A DNA stretch of 64,000 nucleotides, from NCBI RefSeq assembly GCF_900115125.1, contig NZ_FOVJ01000009.1, forward strand, positions 1 through 64,000, read 5' to 3'. This document shows, piece by piece, positions 27,543 through 37,730 of the stretch. Positions within the stretch are counted from its first letter, which is position 1. Every line of letters begins with the position of its first letter. The notes under the pieces are model-generated. The model was not told the DNA's origin. It worked only from the letters and a program-made list of their open reading frames with translations, and did no database searches. The position numbers and the translations under genes were made by a program. Source of the DNA: Nitrosospira briensis. GTDB taxonomy: Bacteria; Pseudomonadota; Gammaproteobacteria; Burkholderiales; Nitrosomonadaceae.

Positions 27543-28079
27543 TCATTCCAAAGCTGTGCGATAACGGTCCCAGTCGAAACAGGGTCCGGGATCCGTCTTC
27601 CTGCCCGGTGCAATATCGGAATGCCCGACAATATCATTAATGGGATAGGTCTTCCGCAGTGCCCGAGTGAGCGCCACCAGCGCCCCATATTGAGCATCGG
27701 TAAAAGGCGCGGTATCACTGCCCTCAAGCTCCACGCCGATGGAAAAATCGTTGCAGCGGGTCTTGCCTTGCCAACTGGATTCCCCGGCATGCCAGGCCCG
27801 CTTCTCGCACGGGACGAACTGGATCGTCTCCCCATTCCTGCGGATGAAAAAATGAGCGGAAACTTTGAGGCCGCAGAGAGTCTGATAAAACGGATGAGCT
27901 TCGGGATCGAGCCTGTTGGTAAAAAATTCGGCCACCCCATCGCCGCTGAACTCCTGCGGTGGCAGGCTGATGTTGTGGATCACCAGCAGGCTTATCTCAC
28001 ACCCGGCGGGGCGTTCATCGCAATTGGGCGAAGAAATGACGCGGATGTTGTTCAGGCAATCTGCTGCATCAACTTGCAT
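27543..28079 (-). CDS. ampD: 1,6-anhydro-N-acetylmuramyl-L-alanine amidase AmpD
   Basis: 178 residues, no signal peptide, as expected for the cytosolic recycling enzyme. It cleaves the lactyl-alanine bond of anhydro-muropeptides. Zinc ligands and active-site motifs of the amidase_2 fold are visible: LLVIHNISLPPQEF (first His), KRAWHAGESSWQGK, CNDFSIGVELEGS, and IVGHSDIAPGRKTDPGPCFD (second His and Asp). The C-terminal DPGPCFDWDRYR is highly typical of AmpD. A PP0621-type small gene lies 114 bp upstream on the same strand, a frequent pairing in betaproteobacteria. Confidence 0.96.
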   Translation of the reverse strand: MQVDAADCLNNIRVISSPNCDERPAGCEISLLVIHNISLPPQEFSGDGVAEFFTNRLDPEAHPFYQTLCGLKVSAHFFIRRNGETIQFVPCEKRAWHAGESSWQGKTRCNDFSIGVELEGSDTAPFTDAQYGALVALTRALRKTYPINDIVGHSDIAPGRKTDPGPCFDWDRYRTALE

Positions 28080-28193
28080 TGATCGCCCTTCTTATTCTCT
28101 GCTGCCCAGTGTTCGTACGCTGCCTTCACGCTGCTTAAATCGCTCTCTGTTTAGTCTGCTTGCCCTGTTTGTCCCGTTTGGAGGAGGGAAAAT

Positions 28194-28433
28194 TTAGGGC
28201 TTTAAATGCAAACGCCTGTGCTCATCGCTACAAAAAAAATTGCCTTCCGACGTGATGCTCTCACTCCTGGGTAAATGAACGCCGCAATGGATGCACCGTA
28301 CCATATCCTCACCCTCAAGGGATGACCGCTCCCTGTGCGCCTCTTCCTGCCGCTTTTTGAGCGCGCGCGTATAGCCCCTTATCACCCAGAAAGCCACTAC
28401 GGCAAGAAGGGCGAAGAATAACAGTCTACCCAA
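28194..28433 (-). CDS. PP0621-type small membrane-anchored zinc-ribbon protein
   Basis: 79 residues: an N-terminal membrane helix (LLFFALLAVVAFWVIRGY), a basic/charged linker, and a Cys pattern CIHCGVHLP and FFCSDEHRRLHL that fits a treble-clef or zinc-ribbon. This matches the small conserved PP0621 family found next to ampD or type IV pilus-related genes in proteobacteria. Its function is unknown. The position upstream of ampD is typical. Confidence 0.7.
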   Translation of the reverse strand: MGRLLFFALLAVVAFWVIRGYTRALKKRQEEAHRERSSLEGEDMVRCIHCGVHLPRSESITSEGNFFCSDEHRRLHLKP

Positions 28434-28517
28434 TGTATCGACTCCATTGCCGCATCAGAACGGGCTCCATAATATTTAACCCCATGCGTACATTCTACTA
28501 CTTGGGGAGCGCCGCAA

Positions 28518-28547
28518 GTCATGAGTTCCCGCCTTCGCGGGAATGAC
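28518..28547. repeat. REP-like palindromic sequence
   Basis: GTTCCCGCCTTCGCGGGAAT forms a 7-bp stem with a 4-nt loop (arms 28526-28532 and 28537-28543) and is flanked by GTCAT/ATGAC-like ends. This is the form of the widespread extragenic palindromes of proteobacteria. It lies between the PP0621-type gene and tRNA-Pro. Confidence 0.5.
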
Positions 28548-28697
28548 GGGGGAGCGGTATCAGTTGTTCGTGAGGGGGATGAGTACGGGCTGATCCTGGC
28601 CGTGGATCGGGATTGTCCCGACTTTTGCCTACCCGGAGTCTCTTAGGATCGCCTGTCAGACAACCTGGAAATCGTGAAAGATCTATGCGAACAATCA

Positions 28698-28775
<78 letters not shown>

Positions 28776-28808
28776 AAAACCACATGATTGGATCACGTGT
28801 TACTTAAA

Positions 28809-28840
28809 CAATTGCTGCCCAAGCACGTGGGCAGCAATTG
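28809..28840 (-). terminator. Perfect 13-bp hairpin downstream of ispB
   Basis: CAATTGCTGCCCA at 28809-28821 and its exact complement at 28828-28840 enclose a 6-nt loop. On the minus strand it lies 135 nt after the ispB stop and is followed by TTTAAG, so it may end ispB transcription. The T-run is short. Confidence 0.5.
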
Positions 28841-28974
28841 TACGCAGGAAGGAAGGGCCGAGCAATCCGAAATTTTTGTAAAACGATCCGGAAAACGTTC
28901 GGTCGCGAAAATAAGGTGAGCGGAACGCCGCTCACGCGGTTGCGTCGGCCGAGGATTCCGATTTCCTCAGAAAC

Positions 28975-29943
28975 CTAATAGTTCCGCGCAACCGCAAATA
29001 TACTCAGTTGCAACAAGCTTTCCTTGTATTCCGAATCCGGCAGCGAGGAAATTGTTCTTGATGCCGTCTCGGATTCGACTTGGGCCCGTTCCCGAGCGTA
29101 ATCCAGTGCGCCTGTCTGCTGAATAACGTCCAAAACCGGCTGAAATCCGCCCTCTCCCCCTCGTTCAATTGCATTGCGTATTATTCCGGCTTGAGCACTT
29201 GATCCTGTTCTCATCGCGTAAATCAGGGGCAGCGTAGGTTTGCCTTCAGCCAGGTCATCTCCCAGATTCTTGCCGGTTTCGTGGTAGTCCCCCGAATAAT
29301 CCAGCATGTCGTCGGTCAATTGGAACGCTGTGCCCAGATGCATGCCATAAGCCGCCATTGCCTCCTCCTCAGCCGACGTTGCGTTGCCAAGGATTGCGCC
29401 AAGCCGCGTCGCCGCTTCGAACAGCTTCGCTGTTTTATAACGGATCACGCGCAGGTAATTTTCCTCGTCAACGTCGGGATCGCGACAGTTGAGCAATTGC
29501 AATACTTCACCTTCCGCAATGGTATTGGTAGCATCCGCCAATACCTGCATGACGCGCATATTGTCCACTTCCACCATCATCTGGAAAGCACGGGAGTATA
29601 AAAAATCCCCGACCAGTACGCTGGCGGCGTTCCCGAACAAGGCATTCGCAGTTGCCTTGCTGCGTCGCAATTCAGAAGCATCAACAACATCGTCATGCAG
29701 CAACGTCGCGGTATGAATGAACTCCACGATTGCGGCCAAATTGTAATGATATTTTCCGCGGTAGCGGAATGCGCCGGCGGAAAGGATTACCAGCGCGGGC
29801 CGCAGGCGTTTCCCGCCGCTGTTGATGATATATTCGCTTACCTGCCGAATGAGTGCTACTTCGGAGTGGAGTTTTTCGCGGATAACGTTATCCACCGCGC
29901 CCATATCCTGGGCGATAAGGCTTCTGATACGTTCAATTGACAC
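28975..29943 (-). CDS. ispB: Octaprenyl-diphosphate synthase-type long-chain polyprenyl synthase
   Basis: 322 residues from GTG 29943 (preceded by GCAGGA), beginning [18 protein letters not shown], which aligns with the IspB start. Both Asp-rich motifs are present: [14 protein letters not shown] (first) and [12 protein letters not shown] (second), plus [14 protein letters not shown]. The enzyme builds the side chain of ubiquinone from FPP and IPP. The bulky residues before the first motif fit a long-chain product, but chain length cannot be fixed by reading. It is divergent from rplU-rpmA-obgE, the classical arrangement in beta- and gammaproteobacteria. Confidence 0.95.
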   Translation of the reverse strand: MSIERIRSLIAQDMGAVDNVIREKLHSEVALIRQVSEYIINSGGKRLRPALVILSAGAFRYRGKYHYNLAAIVEFIHTATLLHDDVVDASELRRSKATANALFGNAASVLVGDFLYSRAFQMMVEVDNMRVMQVLADATNTIAEGEVLQLLNCRDPDVDEENYLRVIRYKTAKLFEAATRLGAILGNATSAEEEAMAAYGMHLGTAFQLTDDMLDYSGDYHETGKNLGDDLAEGKPTLPLIYAMRTGSSAQAGIIRNAIERGGEGGFQPVLDVIQQTGALDYARERAQVESETASRTISSLPDSEYKESLLQLSIFAVARNY

Positions 29944-30053
29944 AGGGGTTCCTGCAAAAAAGATGCCATGGTAGAAACGTCCTTGCCAGTATGTCAAGTT
30001 CGGCAAAGGAGACGCTCCCGCATTTTGGCACAAAACTCATTCGCAACAGTCCT

Positions 30054-30082
30054 TTGACCTTGGAGAAGGGACTATGTATAAT
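30054..30082 (+). promoter_or_regulatory. Near-consensus sigma-70 promoter of rplU-rpmA
   Basis: TTGACC at 30054-30059 and TATAAT at 30077-30082 are separated by exactly 17 bp. They lie 56 bp upstream of the rplU start. A strong promoter is expected for ribosomal protein genes. Confidence 0.85.
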
Positions 30083-30137
30083 TCGCGGCTTACCTCATTT
30101 CAGGGTGCTTTCACGAGAGAGCAATAGGGAATCAAAT

Positions 30138-30449
30138 ATGTATGCAATCATAAAAACCGGCGGGAAGCAGTATCGAGTCGAGGCCGGGCTAAAACTCAAA
30201 ATAGAACAGATACCCGCAGACATCGGGAGCGAACTCTCCATTGACCAGGTACTAATGGTCGCCGATGGCGACAATATCTCCGTGGGCAAGCCTCTTCTAA
30301 CCGGCGCTTCGGTCCAGGCGACGGTACTGGAACAAGGCAGGCACGACAAGATACGCATTTTCAAGATGAAGCGGCGCAAACACTACCAGAAACATCAGGG
30401 CCACCGGCAGAATTACACTCAAATTCAGATCACCGGCATTTCCGTCTAG
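30138..30449 (+). CDS. rplU: 50S ribosomal protein L21
   Basis: 103 residues, the standard length. Start [20 protein letters not shown] and end [15 protein letters not shown] are diagnostic of bL21, with the conserved [16 protein letters not shown] near the C-terminus. It binds 23S rRNA in the large subunit. It is first in the rplU-rpmA transcript behind the promoter at 30054-30082, with rpmA following after 11 bp. Confidence 0.98.
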   Translation: MYAIIKTGGKQYRVEAGLKLKIEQIPADIGSELSIDQVLMVADGDNISVGKPLLTGASVQATVLEQGRHDKIRIFKMKRRKHYQKHQGHRQNYTQIQITGISV

Positions 30450-30460
30450 GAGAGTTTACC

Positions 30461-30724
30461 ATGGCACATAAAAAAGCAGGCGGCAGCTCCAGAAATGGCC
30501 GCGACTCAAACTCCAAGCGATTGGGTGTAAAAAGTTTTGGCGGGGAATTGATCCCGGCCGGAAGTATCATTATTCGTCAGCGGGGCACCAAGGTTCATGC
30601 CGGTGAGAACGTTGGGATGGGCAAGGATCACACGCTGTTCGCCAAGATTGACGGCAAGGTAAGCTTCAGCACGAGAGGTGCACCACAACGTAAAATGGTG
30701 AGCATCATCCCGGTATCGGTATAG
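30461..30724 (+). CDS. rpmA: 50S ribosomal protein L27
   Basis: 87 residues. [20 protein letters not shown] is the diagnostic bL27 start; the flexible N-terminus reaches the peptidyl-transferase centre. There is no N-terminal extension of the kind that needs proteolytic cleavage in Firmicutes. The GAGAG Shine-Dalgarno lies in the short gap after rplU. A hairpin terminator follows at 30747. Confidence 0.98.
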   Translation: MAHKKAGGSSRNGRDSNSKRLGVKSFGGELIPAGSIIIRQRGTKVHAGENVGMGKDHTLFAKIDGKVSFSTRGAPQRKMVSIIPVSV

Positions 30725-30746
30725 TTTTTTTACTGATCTCCGCAAG

Positions 30747-30777
30747 AAGCCCTGTCGTTACGATAGGGCTTTTTTGT
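30747..30777 (+). terminator. Intrinsic terminator between rpmA and obgE
   Basis: AAGCCCT/AGGGCTT arms (30747-30753 and 30765-30771), extended by G-T and TCG/CGA pairs around a TTA loop, are followed by TTTTTTG. It probably attenuates rather than abolishes read-through to obgE, whose start is 32 bp further on. Confidence 0.85.
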
Positions 30778-30796
30778 TTGTATCGTGATAAATTGA

Positions 30797-31879
<1,083 letters not shown>

Positions 31880-31915
31880 GACACCTGACCTGGAAATGAG
31901 CTTTACCCAGAGCCT

Positions 31916-33181
31916 TTACTCGGTCTTTGCGAGCATTTTCTTTCGCACCCAGCGTTTCTTCTGCCAGATAATGACCCCGGTGATGGAGAGCATCGCTACC
32001 AGCAGCCCCATTGCCGAAATGAAAATGCGCCCGGGCAGGCCGATAATACGGCCGGAGTGCAAAGGGAATTGGGCCTGCAGGAAGATGTCCCCCGCACTGC
32101 CCGTGCCGGGTATTTTAAGCCCGGCGAGATTTCCGGTCTTGCCGTCGAAGTACAGAGATGGGTTGCCCAGCCCGACATCGCCATGCTCATGCCCTGGTTC
32201 AAAGAACGTTACTCCATAGATTCCGTGCTCAGGCACATAAAATATACCGCCTGGAGGTGTACTCCAGCCAAGCTTTCCAGCTTCAGTAATGGCAAGCTGG
32301 AGGATATGTCGTCGGCTGACTACCGGCTCGATGGGTTGATCAGGGGGACTGGGCGTACCCGTAAAAGGACTCGGTGTCAGCGTCGAGAACAGCGATACCA
32401 GTGGCCGCATTACCTGCCGATCGAGGTTCATCGAGACAGCGGTGACCGCGAGAAGCAGCAGAAATCCCCACACCCAGACTCCACCGGAGCGGTGCAGGTC
32501 AAAATTCAGCTTGGAACGCCCCTGCCGCCAACGGAATGCAAATGATTTAGGCCATGCGTTCGCGTTGGGAAATGAAATCCACAGTGCGATGAAGCAATCC
32601 AGAGCCCAGACCATTGCGAGAATACCCATGAACAAAATGCCAAGCTCAACACCGAATCCATCTGGGATGTGCATGCTGTAGTGCAGCTTGTACAGAAAAG
32701 GAAGCAGGTTCTCACGGCTGAGCGAAATCTCCCCCCACATCCGCTTTCCTCGCACCTCCCCATCCACGGGATCAAGCGCAATATTATTGAAATCAAGCTC
32801 GAGCGCCTTGCCCGTGACCGGGTCGAGGCGCGGGCTCACTGCGAGGGCGAGATTATGCCCGGGCTCAATCGCCAGCGGCAGCCACGTTATCAGCAACCGC
32901 GGATCAGCCGCTTCCAGCTGTTCGGCAAGCACTAACGGGGACCGGGGAACACCTTCGCTTTGTGATTCAAATAAATCCGGATTGAGCCACTCATCCAGTT
33001 CATGGTCCCATGAGATGATCGCACCGGTAAGACCGGAAATGAACAGGAATAAGGCCAGAAAAAGTCCGGTCCAACGATGCACCACGACGAAAATATTGCG
33101 GCCAATGGAAAGTTTACCGGCAGATTGTCTCGCTGGTGATCCGACTGAATCAGGCATCGCAGATGCGATAATTCGTTTCAC
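31916..33181 (-). CDS. PepSY-associated transmembrane protein, putative ferrisiderophore reductase
   Basis: 421 residues with four main membrane helices: VVHRWTGLFLALFLFISGLTG near residue 35, ILFMGILAMVWALDCFIALW near 185, VWVWGFLLLLAVTAVSM near 235, and IFISAMGLLVAMLSITGVIIW near 390. The HRWTG and LHRSGGVW motifs, the YKLHYSMHIP segment and the two PepSY-like loops identify the PepSY_TM family (PiuB/FoxB/FegB-like). Members are encoded with siderophore receptors and several reduce ferric siderophores in the inner membrane; paired His residues in the helices may bind haem. It is 4 bp downstream of the exporter gene and presumably shares its Fur-regulated promoter (box at 34895-34913). The reductase role is inferred. 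Confidence 0.85.
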   Translation of the reverse strand: MKRIIASAMPDSVGSPARQSAGKLSIGRNIFVVVHRWTGLFLALFLFISGLTGAIISWDHELDEWLNPDLFESQSEGVPRSPLVLAEQLEAADPRLLITWLPLAIEPGHNLALAVSPRLDPVTGKALELDFNNIALDPVDGEVRGKRMWGEISLSRENLLPFLYKLHYSMHIPDGFGVELGILFMGILAMVWALDCFIALWISFPNANAWPKSFAFRWRQGRSKLNFDLHRSGGVWVWGFLLLLAVTAVSMNLDRQVMRPLVSLFSTLTPSPFTGTPSPPDQPIEPVVSRRHILQLAITEAGKLGWSTPPGGIFYVPEHGIYGVTFFEPGHEHGDVGLGNPSLYFDGKTGNLAGLKIPGTGSAGDIFLQAQFPLHSGRIIGLPGRIFISAMGLLVAMLSITGVIIWQKKRWVRKKMLAKTE

Positions 33182-33185
33182 GGCG

Positions 33186-34859
33186 TTAAACTATGCTGCC
33201 GAGCGCAAGCGGAGGCGCCGTGCCGCTGTTTTTTGTCGCACTGTCTTTCATCGGTCCCCGGCTATTGAAGGTCAAGCATCCGCTTTCCATGCGTACAAGG
33301 CGGTCGGCGAGGTGAAAATAACGGTCATCATGCGATATTACCAGTATCGCTTTGCCCATGGCACGCAGTTCGGGAAGCAGCTCACGGTAAAACACTTCCT
33401 TGAATACCGGGTCCTGATCCGCCGCCCATTCGTCGAACAGAAAAAACGGACGATTTTCGAGATATGCTATCACCAGGGCAAGACGCTTGCGCTGCCCTTG
33501 CGACAGTGCCAGGGTACTAAAAGCGCCATTCTGCACTTTAACCTTATTTTGCAAGTGCAGTTTGGCTAGAAGCCGGTTACCTTCTCTATCAAGATCGGCC
33601 GTGCCTACTTCAAGCAAGCGATCGAAAAGATGAAAATCGGAAAAAACCGTCGAAAAAAGCTGCCTGTAACGGTCACGATTGCTCTCATCCACTACGCTGC
33701 CGTTCAGAACTATCCGGCCTTCCTCCGGCGGGTAGAGTCCAACCAGAAGTTTAGCCAAAGTGGTCTTGCCGCTTCCATTACCCCCAACCAAAAACGTAAT
33801 CTCTCCCGGACGAAAATCCAGATCTATAGGGCCTAATGTAAACAATTCATCGCTCTGTTCGTGATAATACCGGTGCAATACTCCCTGAAGTGCGATGGAT
33901 TGCAAAGCAGGGGAAGATGAGCCGTCGGTCTGCACCTCGGAGGTAACCATTGCCTGTGTTATTTCATCAATCCGCTCAGCAGAAACCTGAGCCATATTAG
34001 CTCGTGGAATGCTTAGCAGGAGCGCTTCAAGCGGCCCTATCATGTAAACAAACACAAGCGCGTAACCCGTCATGATGAGCACCCGGTCGGGGCCGTCGCT
34101 TACCAGAGCGAATAATACCATTCCAATAAAGGCATATAGCAGGAATTGTGCCCAACCACCCGAGGCGACGAAGACCGACATGCCAAAGGTTCTTTCGCGA
34201 CGCACGGTTTCGATCGAACTGGAGAGCACCTCGTCATAAAATGCCTTCCGTTTGTGGCGGTTCAACCGAAGCTCCTTTGCCCCGTCCGTTAGTGAACGAA
34301 AATAGGAAAATAATTGATCCTGCTCGTTAGCCGCGATATCCAGGTGACGTATTGCGCGCAAATGCGCGAGGTGATACCCCACTGAACCCAGGCCAACAAC
34401 CACGAGGGCAAGCAGAAACACTTGCCAGGAGAGCCACGCCATATAAAGGAGGCAACCGGCAACAATCACCGCATTCATCAGGATGACCGGAAAGCTGACA
34501 AAAAACTCTGCAACTCGCGTGGAATGTTCGGCAAGTGCTGATTGTATACGCGCGGACCCAATTGACTCAAGCTGCCGGTAATCGGCGGCCAGTACGCGTT
34601 GTGCCACAAACCTGCGCAATTCCGCATTTGCGCGCTGGCCCAAACGCTCGAAAAGAATGGCCGCACCGACATAGCTCAGCATTACTGCAATGGCAGTTGC
34701 AATAAAGATTAGCGCCATTGTTCCACGTTCCGGTTCTGCGGCGGTGAGCGCGGAACTGATTTGCGCAACCAGAAGCACGCTGCACGCGCCATGAAACACG
34801 GTCACTAATGAAGCGCCAGCTAATGATACCCTGGACTGGTTGATCAGATACTTGAGCAT
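33186..34859 (-). CDS. Cyclic-peptide/siderophore ABC exporter (PvdE/SyrD family)
   Basis: 557 residues from ATG 34859 (MLKYLINQSRVSLAGASLVT); an upstream in-frame start would only add a stretch overlapping the Fur-box-like site. Six transmembrane helices in the N-terminal half are fused to one ABC ATPase, with Walker A GGNGSGKTT, signature LSQGQRKRLAL and Walker B FFLFDEWAADQDP. The DEWAADQDP variant and the overall length are typical of the cyclic-peptide transporter family that includes PvdE (pyoverdine precursor export to the periplasm) and SyrD. It most likely exports the lipopeptide made by the adjacent NRPS/PKS. The PepSY gene follows after 4 bp. Confidence 0.92.
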   Translation of the reverse strand: MLKYLINQSRVSLAGASLVTVFHGACSVLLVAQISSALTAAEPERGTMALIFIATAIAVMLSYVGAAILFERLGQRANAELRRFVAQRVLAADYRQLESIGSARIQSALAEHSTRVAEFFVSFPVILMNAVIVAGCLLYMAWLSWQVFLLALVVVGLGSVGYHLAHLRAIRHLDIAANEQDQLFSYFRSLTDGAKELRLNRHKRKAFYDEVLSSSIETVRRERTFGMSVFVASGGWAQFLLYAFIGMVLFALVSDGPDRVLIMTGYALVFVYMIGPLEALLLSIPRANMAQVSAERIDEITQAMVTSEVQTDGSSSPALQSIALQGVLHRYYHEQSDELFTLGPIDLDFRPGEITFLVGGNGSGKTTLAKLLVGLYPPEEGRIVLNGSVVDESNRDRYRQLFSTVFSDFHLFDRLLEVGTADLDREGNRLLAKLHLQNKVKVQNGAFSTLALSQGQRKRLALVIAYLENRPFFLFDEWAADQDPVFKEVFYRELLPELRAMGKAILVISHDDRYFHLADRLVRMESGCLTFNSRGPMKDSATKNSGTAPPLALGSIV

Positions 34860-34894
34860 GTTTATCCCGCAATAAAGATGATATGAGAGAGACG

Positions 34895-34913
34895 AATGAG
34901 AATCATAGTTATT
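34895..34913. promoter_or_regulatory. Fur-box-like operator upstream of the ABC exporter
   Basis: AATGAGAATCATAGTTATT matches the Fur consensus pattern (AATGATAATCATTATT-type inverted hexamers) at most positions. It lies 36 bp upstream of the exporter start, where bound Fur would block transcription of exporter and PepSY genes. Confidence 0.6.
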
Positions 34914-35110
34914 CACGGTTTACCGATTTCTTAATAATCATCGAACAGACATCCTATTGCGACCCAGCTTTCGGATTGCTATTGGATGACCGGTCTATCC
35001 ATTGCAGCGTCCCAGCTAAATCGTACATTTCCTCAAAATGGCATCCAACTTACTTCTCTTCACTTCCACGTCTCGCACGAATACGCATTAAATGCGACTG
35101 CAATTGTAAA

Positions 35111-35129
35111 AAATAATGTTTCTCATTCG
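35111..35129. promoter_or_regulatory. Fur-box-like operator upstream of the N-acyltransferase
   Basis: AAATAATGTTTCTCATTCG contains the ATAAT...TCTCATT pattern typical of Fur sites. It lies 54 bp upstream of the acyltransferase start and would control the acyltransferase and N-monooxygenase pair. Confidence 0.55.
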
Positions 35130-35182
35130 TCTTAAGCAGAATAGCAGCGGTTCTAAAAATACTTGCATTGAGGAAACCATAG

Positions 35183-36277
35183 ATGGGACATATACACGAG
35201 CAAGGCCAGCATCTGTTAGCTCGTGCTACGTCCGTTAATTGCCGTCCCGACAGGATCGGGTATGTGGCGACGCTCGATGGGAATACATTGCTTTTACAAC
35301 CAGTGAGCGGTGCCGAAATTTCGCAGTGGCAACTTGATCATGAAGCGGGCCATCTAACATTGGCATCGATAGGGTCTCACGCTGAAAAACCGAAGCACGT
35401 GGAAGTGTTGGCGGCAATTGAAGCCGCCTTCGTGAATTTTCCTGCTGCAGGTAAGCTGGATATCCTGACCCCTTTCGACCAGGTTGAGGAACTGCTTCGG
35501 TCCGGGCTTCTAATTCGAGACAAGAGCAATCAGCTCGGGGTCAACATTGAGCTTTTCTGGCAACAGCCCAGGATGTGGCTGGCTTCGCCCCAGTTATATG
35601 CTTTTCCCCTGACCTATTTGTTCAGTCACGGCCGTCGGCATCCACTGCGGCCTCCCAAACCGGCCGGCGTGGTCTACCAGCGCCACATACCCTGGCTTGA
35701 CCGCACCCTATCATTCCGAACAGTGGATCTTCACCGCGACCTCGAGCGCTTCAACCGGTGGATGAACGAACCAGTGGTGGCAGCCTCCTGGCGCGAAGAG
35801 GGCGATCCTGCCAAACATCAAGCCTATCTGCAGAATATCGATGCAGATCCTCACGTTACAGGACTTATCGTCAGCCTGGATGAAGAGCCATTTGGTTATT
35901 TTGAGGTCTACTGGGCAAAAGAAGATCGAATCGCTCCTTTTTATGATGTGGATGACTTCGATCGCGGCTGGCATGTACTGATCGGAGAACCTCGTTTCCG
36001 CGGCAAGCCCTTTGTAACCGCCTGGCTGCCGTCGATCTCCCATTACCTGTTTCTCGACGATTGCAGAACGCAACGCATCGTCATCGAACCGCGCTCTGAT
36101 AATCACAAAATGATTCGCAATCTTGCAAAATGCGGCTATGCGAACTTGAAGGAGCTCGATTTTCCCCACAAACGCGCCATGCTCGGCATGTTATTGCGGG
36201 AGCGCTTCTTTGCAGAACGGCTGTGGGTTCCACGCGATGTCATCGTAACATCCTGTTCCACATCTTCTTTATCCTGA
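35183..36277 (+). CDS. GNAT-type siderophore N-acyltransferase (IucB/AlcB-like)
   Basis: 364 residues. The C-terminal ~190 residues are an Acetyltransf_8/GNAT domain: FRTVDLHRDLERFNRWMNEP, then FGYFEVYWAKEDRIAPFYD, GWHVLIGEPRFRGKPFVTAW and IVIEPRSDNHKMIRNLAKCG, with Cys, His and Arg positions as in IucB, AlcB and related N-hydroxyornithine or N-hydroxylysine acylases. The N-terminal ~160 residues are a divergent extra domain, common in the long forms of this family. It should acylate (acetyl or another short acyl) the N5-hydroxyornithine made by the next gene, giving the hydroxamate. That gene follows after 10 bp. The acyl donor cannot be read from the sequence. Confidence 0.88.
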   Translation: MGHIHEQGQHLLARATSVNCRPDRIGYVATLDGNTLLLQPVSGAEISQWQLDHEAGHLTLASIGSHAEKPKHVEVLAAIEAAFVNFPAAGKLDILTPFDQVEELLRSGLLIRDKSNQLGVNIELFWQQPRMWLASPQLYAFPLTYLFSHGRRHPLRPPKPAGVVYQRHIPWLDRTLSFRTVDLHRDLERFNRWMNEPVVAASWREEGDPAKHQAYLQNIDADPHVTGLIVSLDEEPFGYFEVYWAKEDRIAPFYDVDDFDRGWHVLIGEPRFRGKPFVTAWLPSISHYLFLDDCRTQRIVIEPRSDNHKMIRNLAKCGYANLKELDFPHKRAMLGMLLRERFFAERLWVPRDVIVTSCSTSSLS

Positions 36278-36287
36278 GGATATCGCA

Positions 36288-37595
36288 ATGCAAATACATG
36301 ATCTGATCGGTATCGGCTTTGGCCCCTCCAACATTTCGCTTGCCATTACGCTGGAGGAAAAGAAGCAGGAAGGGTACGACATAAACTCTTTCTTTATCGA
36401 GAAACAGCCCAGTTTCGCCTGGCATGCCAATATGATGCTGGACAATACGCATATGCAGATTTCCTTTTTGAAGGATCTGGCAACCATGCGCAACCCGTCC
36501 AGCCATTTCACGTTTATCAATTATCTGCATCAAAAGCAGAGGCTTCAGGACTTTATCAACCTGAAAACCTTTTTTCCCAGCCGCCACGAGTTTAACGACT
36601 ACCTTGCATGGGCTGCGTCGCATTTCAACGATCGGTGTGCTTATGGCGAAGAAGTTCTGGAAGTGCTGCCTGAGAAGCGAAATGACGAGGTTACGCTACT
36701 GCGCGTTCGCTCGCGGGATGCAAATGGGATGATCCGGGAACGATTGGGGCGAAATCTTATTGTTAGCGTCGGCGGGGTACCAAGTATACCTGAGTGCTTC
36801 CGTCCACTGAAGGGTGACGTCCGAGTTTTCCATTCGAACAGCTACCTTCGCGAGATCGAACGACACAAGGACGCCAAAAGAATAGCGGTAGTAGGCGCCG
36901 GCCAGAGCGCTGCGGAAATTTTCATGGATTTGCACAATCGCCCAAGCGCCCCTCACGTCGACCTCATCATGCGCGCCCGCGCCATCAAACCTTCTGATGA
37001 CAGCCCTTTCGTCAACGAAATTTTCAATGCCGATTTTACTGATTTCGTTTTCAGCCGCTCTGAGCGGGATCGCGCTGCTCTTCTGGAGGAATTCTGGCAT
37101 ACCAATTACGCCGCACCCGATCTCGTCCTGATCGAACAGATCTTCAATGCATTCTACCAGCAGAAAGTGACCGGTGATGCCCGTCACCGCTTCCTCCGAC
37201 GCCACGAGGTCGTCAGCGTCCAGGCTTTACCGGAAGAAGGCATTCAGTTGCTGCTGCGGGACCTCAACGCGGGCCACGAGCATTGTGCGACTTATGATGC
37301 AATTGTGCTTGCAACCGGCTACCGCCGGGATTATCACAAATCCCTGCTGAATCCACTGTTGCCCTATATGAATAACTTTTCTGTCGATCGCAACTACCGG
37401 CTGAAAAGTACCCCGAATTTCAGGCCTGCAGTCTTTCTCCAGGGAGCCTGTGAATCGAGCCACGGCCTGAGTGACACATTGTTGTCGGTAACTGCCGTCC
37501 GAACCAATGAGATAGGGCACGCCCTGCTTTCTGAAGTCAATCAACCTGAGATTAAACAAACAGGAACACCCATACGAGCGGTCGCAAGTCGCTAA
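36288..37595 (+). CDS. L-ornithine (or lysine) N-monooxygenase, PvdA/SidA family
   Basis: 435 residues, the usual length. FAD-binding motif IGIGFGPSNISLAI at the N-terminus, substrate region FAWHANMMLDNTHMQISFLK and KDLATMRNPSSHFTF, NADPH-binding GAGQSAAEIFMDL near residue 206, and ATGYRRDYHKSLLNPLLPYM are all as in PvdA. It hydroxylates the side-chain nitrogen of ornithine using O2 and NADPH, the first step toward the hydroxamate. KDLATMRNPSS favours the ornithine enzymes (PvdA, SidA) over lysine IucD, but I could not test this. It is co-transcribed with the acyltransferase 10 bp upstream. Confidence 0.92.
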   Translation: MQIHDLIGIGFGPSNISLAITLEEKKQEGYDINSFFIEKQPSFAWHANMMLDNTHMQISFLKDLATMRNPSSHFTFINYLHQKQRLQDFINLKTFFPSRHEFNDYLAWAASHFNDRCAYGEEVLEVLPEKRNDEVTLLRVRSRDANGMIRERLGRNLIVSVGGVPSIPECFRPLKGDVRVFHSNSYLREIERHKDAKRIAVVGAGQSAAEIFMDLHNRPSAPHVDLIMRARAIKPSDDSPFVNEIFNADFTDFVFSRSERDRAALLEEFWHTNYAAPDLVLIEQIFNAFYQQKVTGDARHRFLRRHEVVSVQALPEEGIQLLLRDLNAGHEHCATYDAIVLATGYRRDYHKSLLNPLLPYMNNFSVDRNYRLKSTPNFRPAVFLQGACESSHGLSDTLLSVTAVRTNEIGHALLSEVNQPEIKQTGTPIRAVASR

Positions 37596-37620
37596 ATTGC
37601 CCTTCTAAATCATCTTCCTT

Positions 37621-37639
37621 AAATGAGAATTATTCCTTA
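37621..37639. promoter_or_regulatory. Fur-box-like operator upstream of the TonB-dependent receptor
   Basis: AAATGAGAATTATTCCTTA carries the ATGAGAATTATT core characteristic of Fur sites. It lies in the 135-bp gap between the N-monooxygenase and receptor genes, giving the receptor its own iron-responsive promoter. Confidence 0.65.
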
Positions 37640-37730
37640 AAATAACTGCGCCCACCTCATCGATATGGTTAAATAGCCAGTCACGTCGGAAATATTTAAA
37701 AAAATTTTTCAACTACAGCAACTTCAAAAA

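Larger units (their letters stand above)
34860..35182. other. 323-bp bidirectional control region of the siderophore genes
   Basis: The region between the exporter (minus) and the N-acyltransferase (plus) has no gene. It is AT-rich compared with its neighbours and contains two Fur-box-like sites, 34895-34913 and 35111-35129, one near each start. This arrangement would let iron repress both directions independently. Confidence 0.6.

Noticed and set aside
32688-33569. 293-codon plus-strand frame across the PepSY and exporter genes
   Set aside because: It spans two clear minus-strand genes and their 4-bp junction, with no family resemblance.
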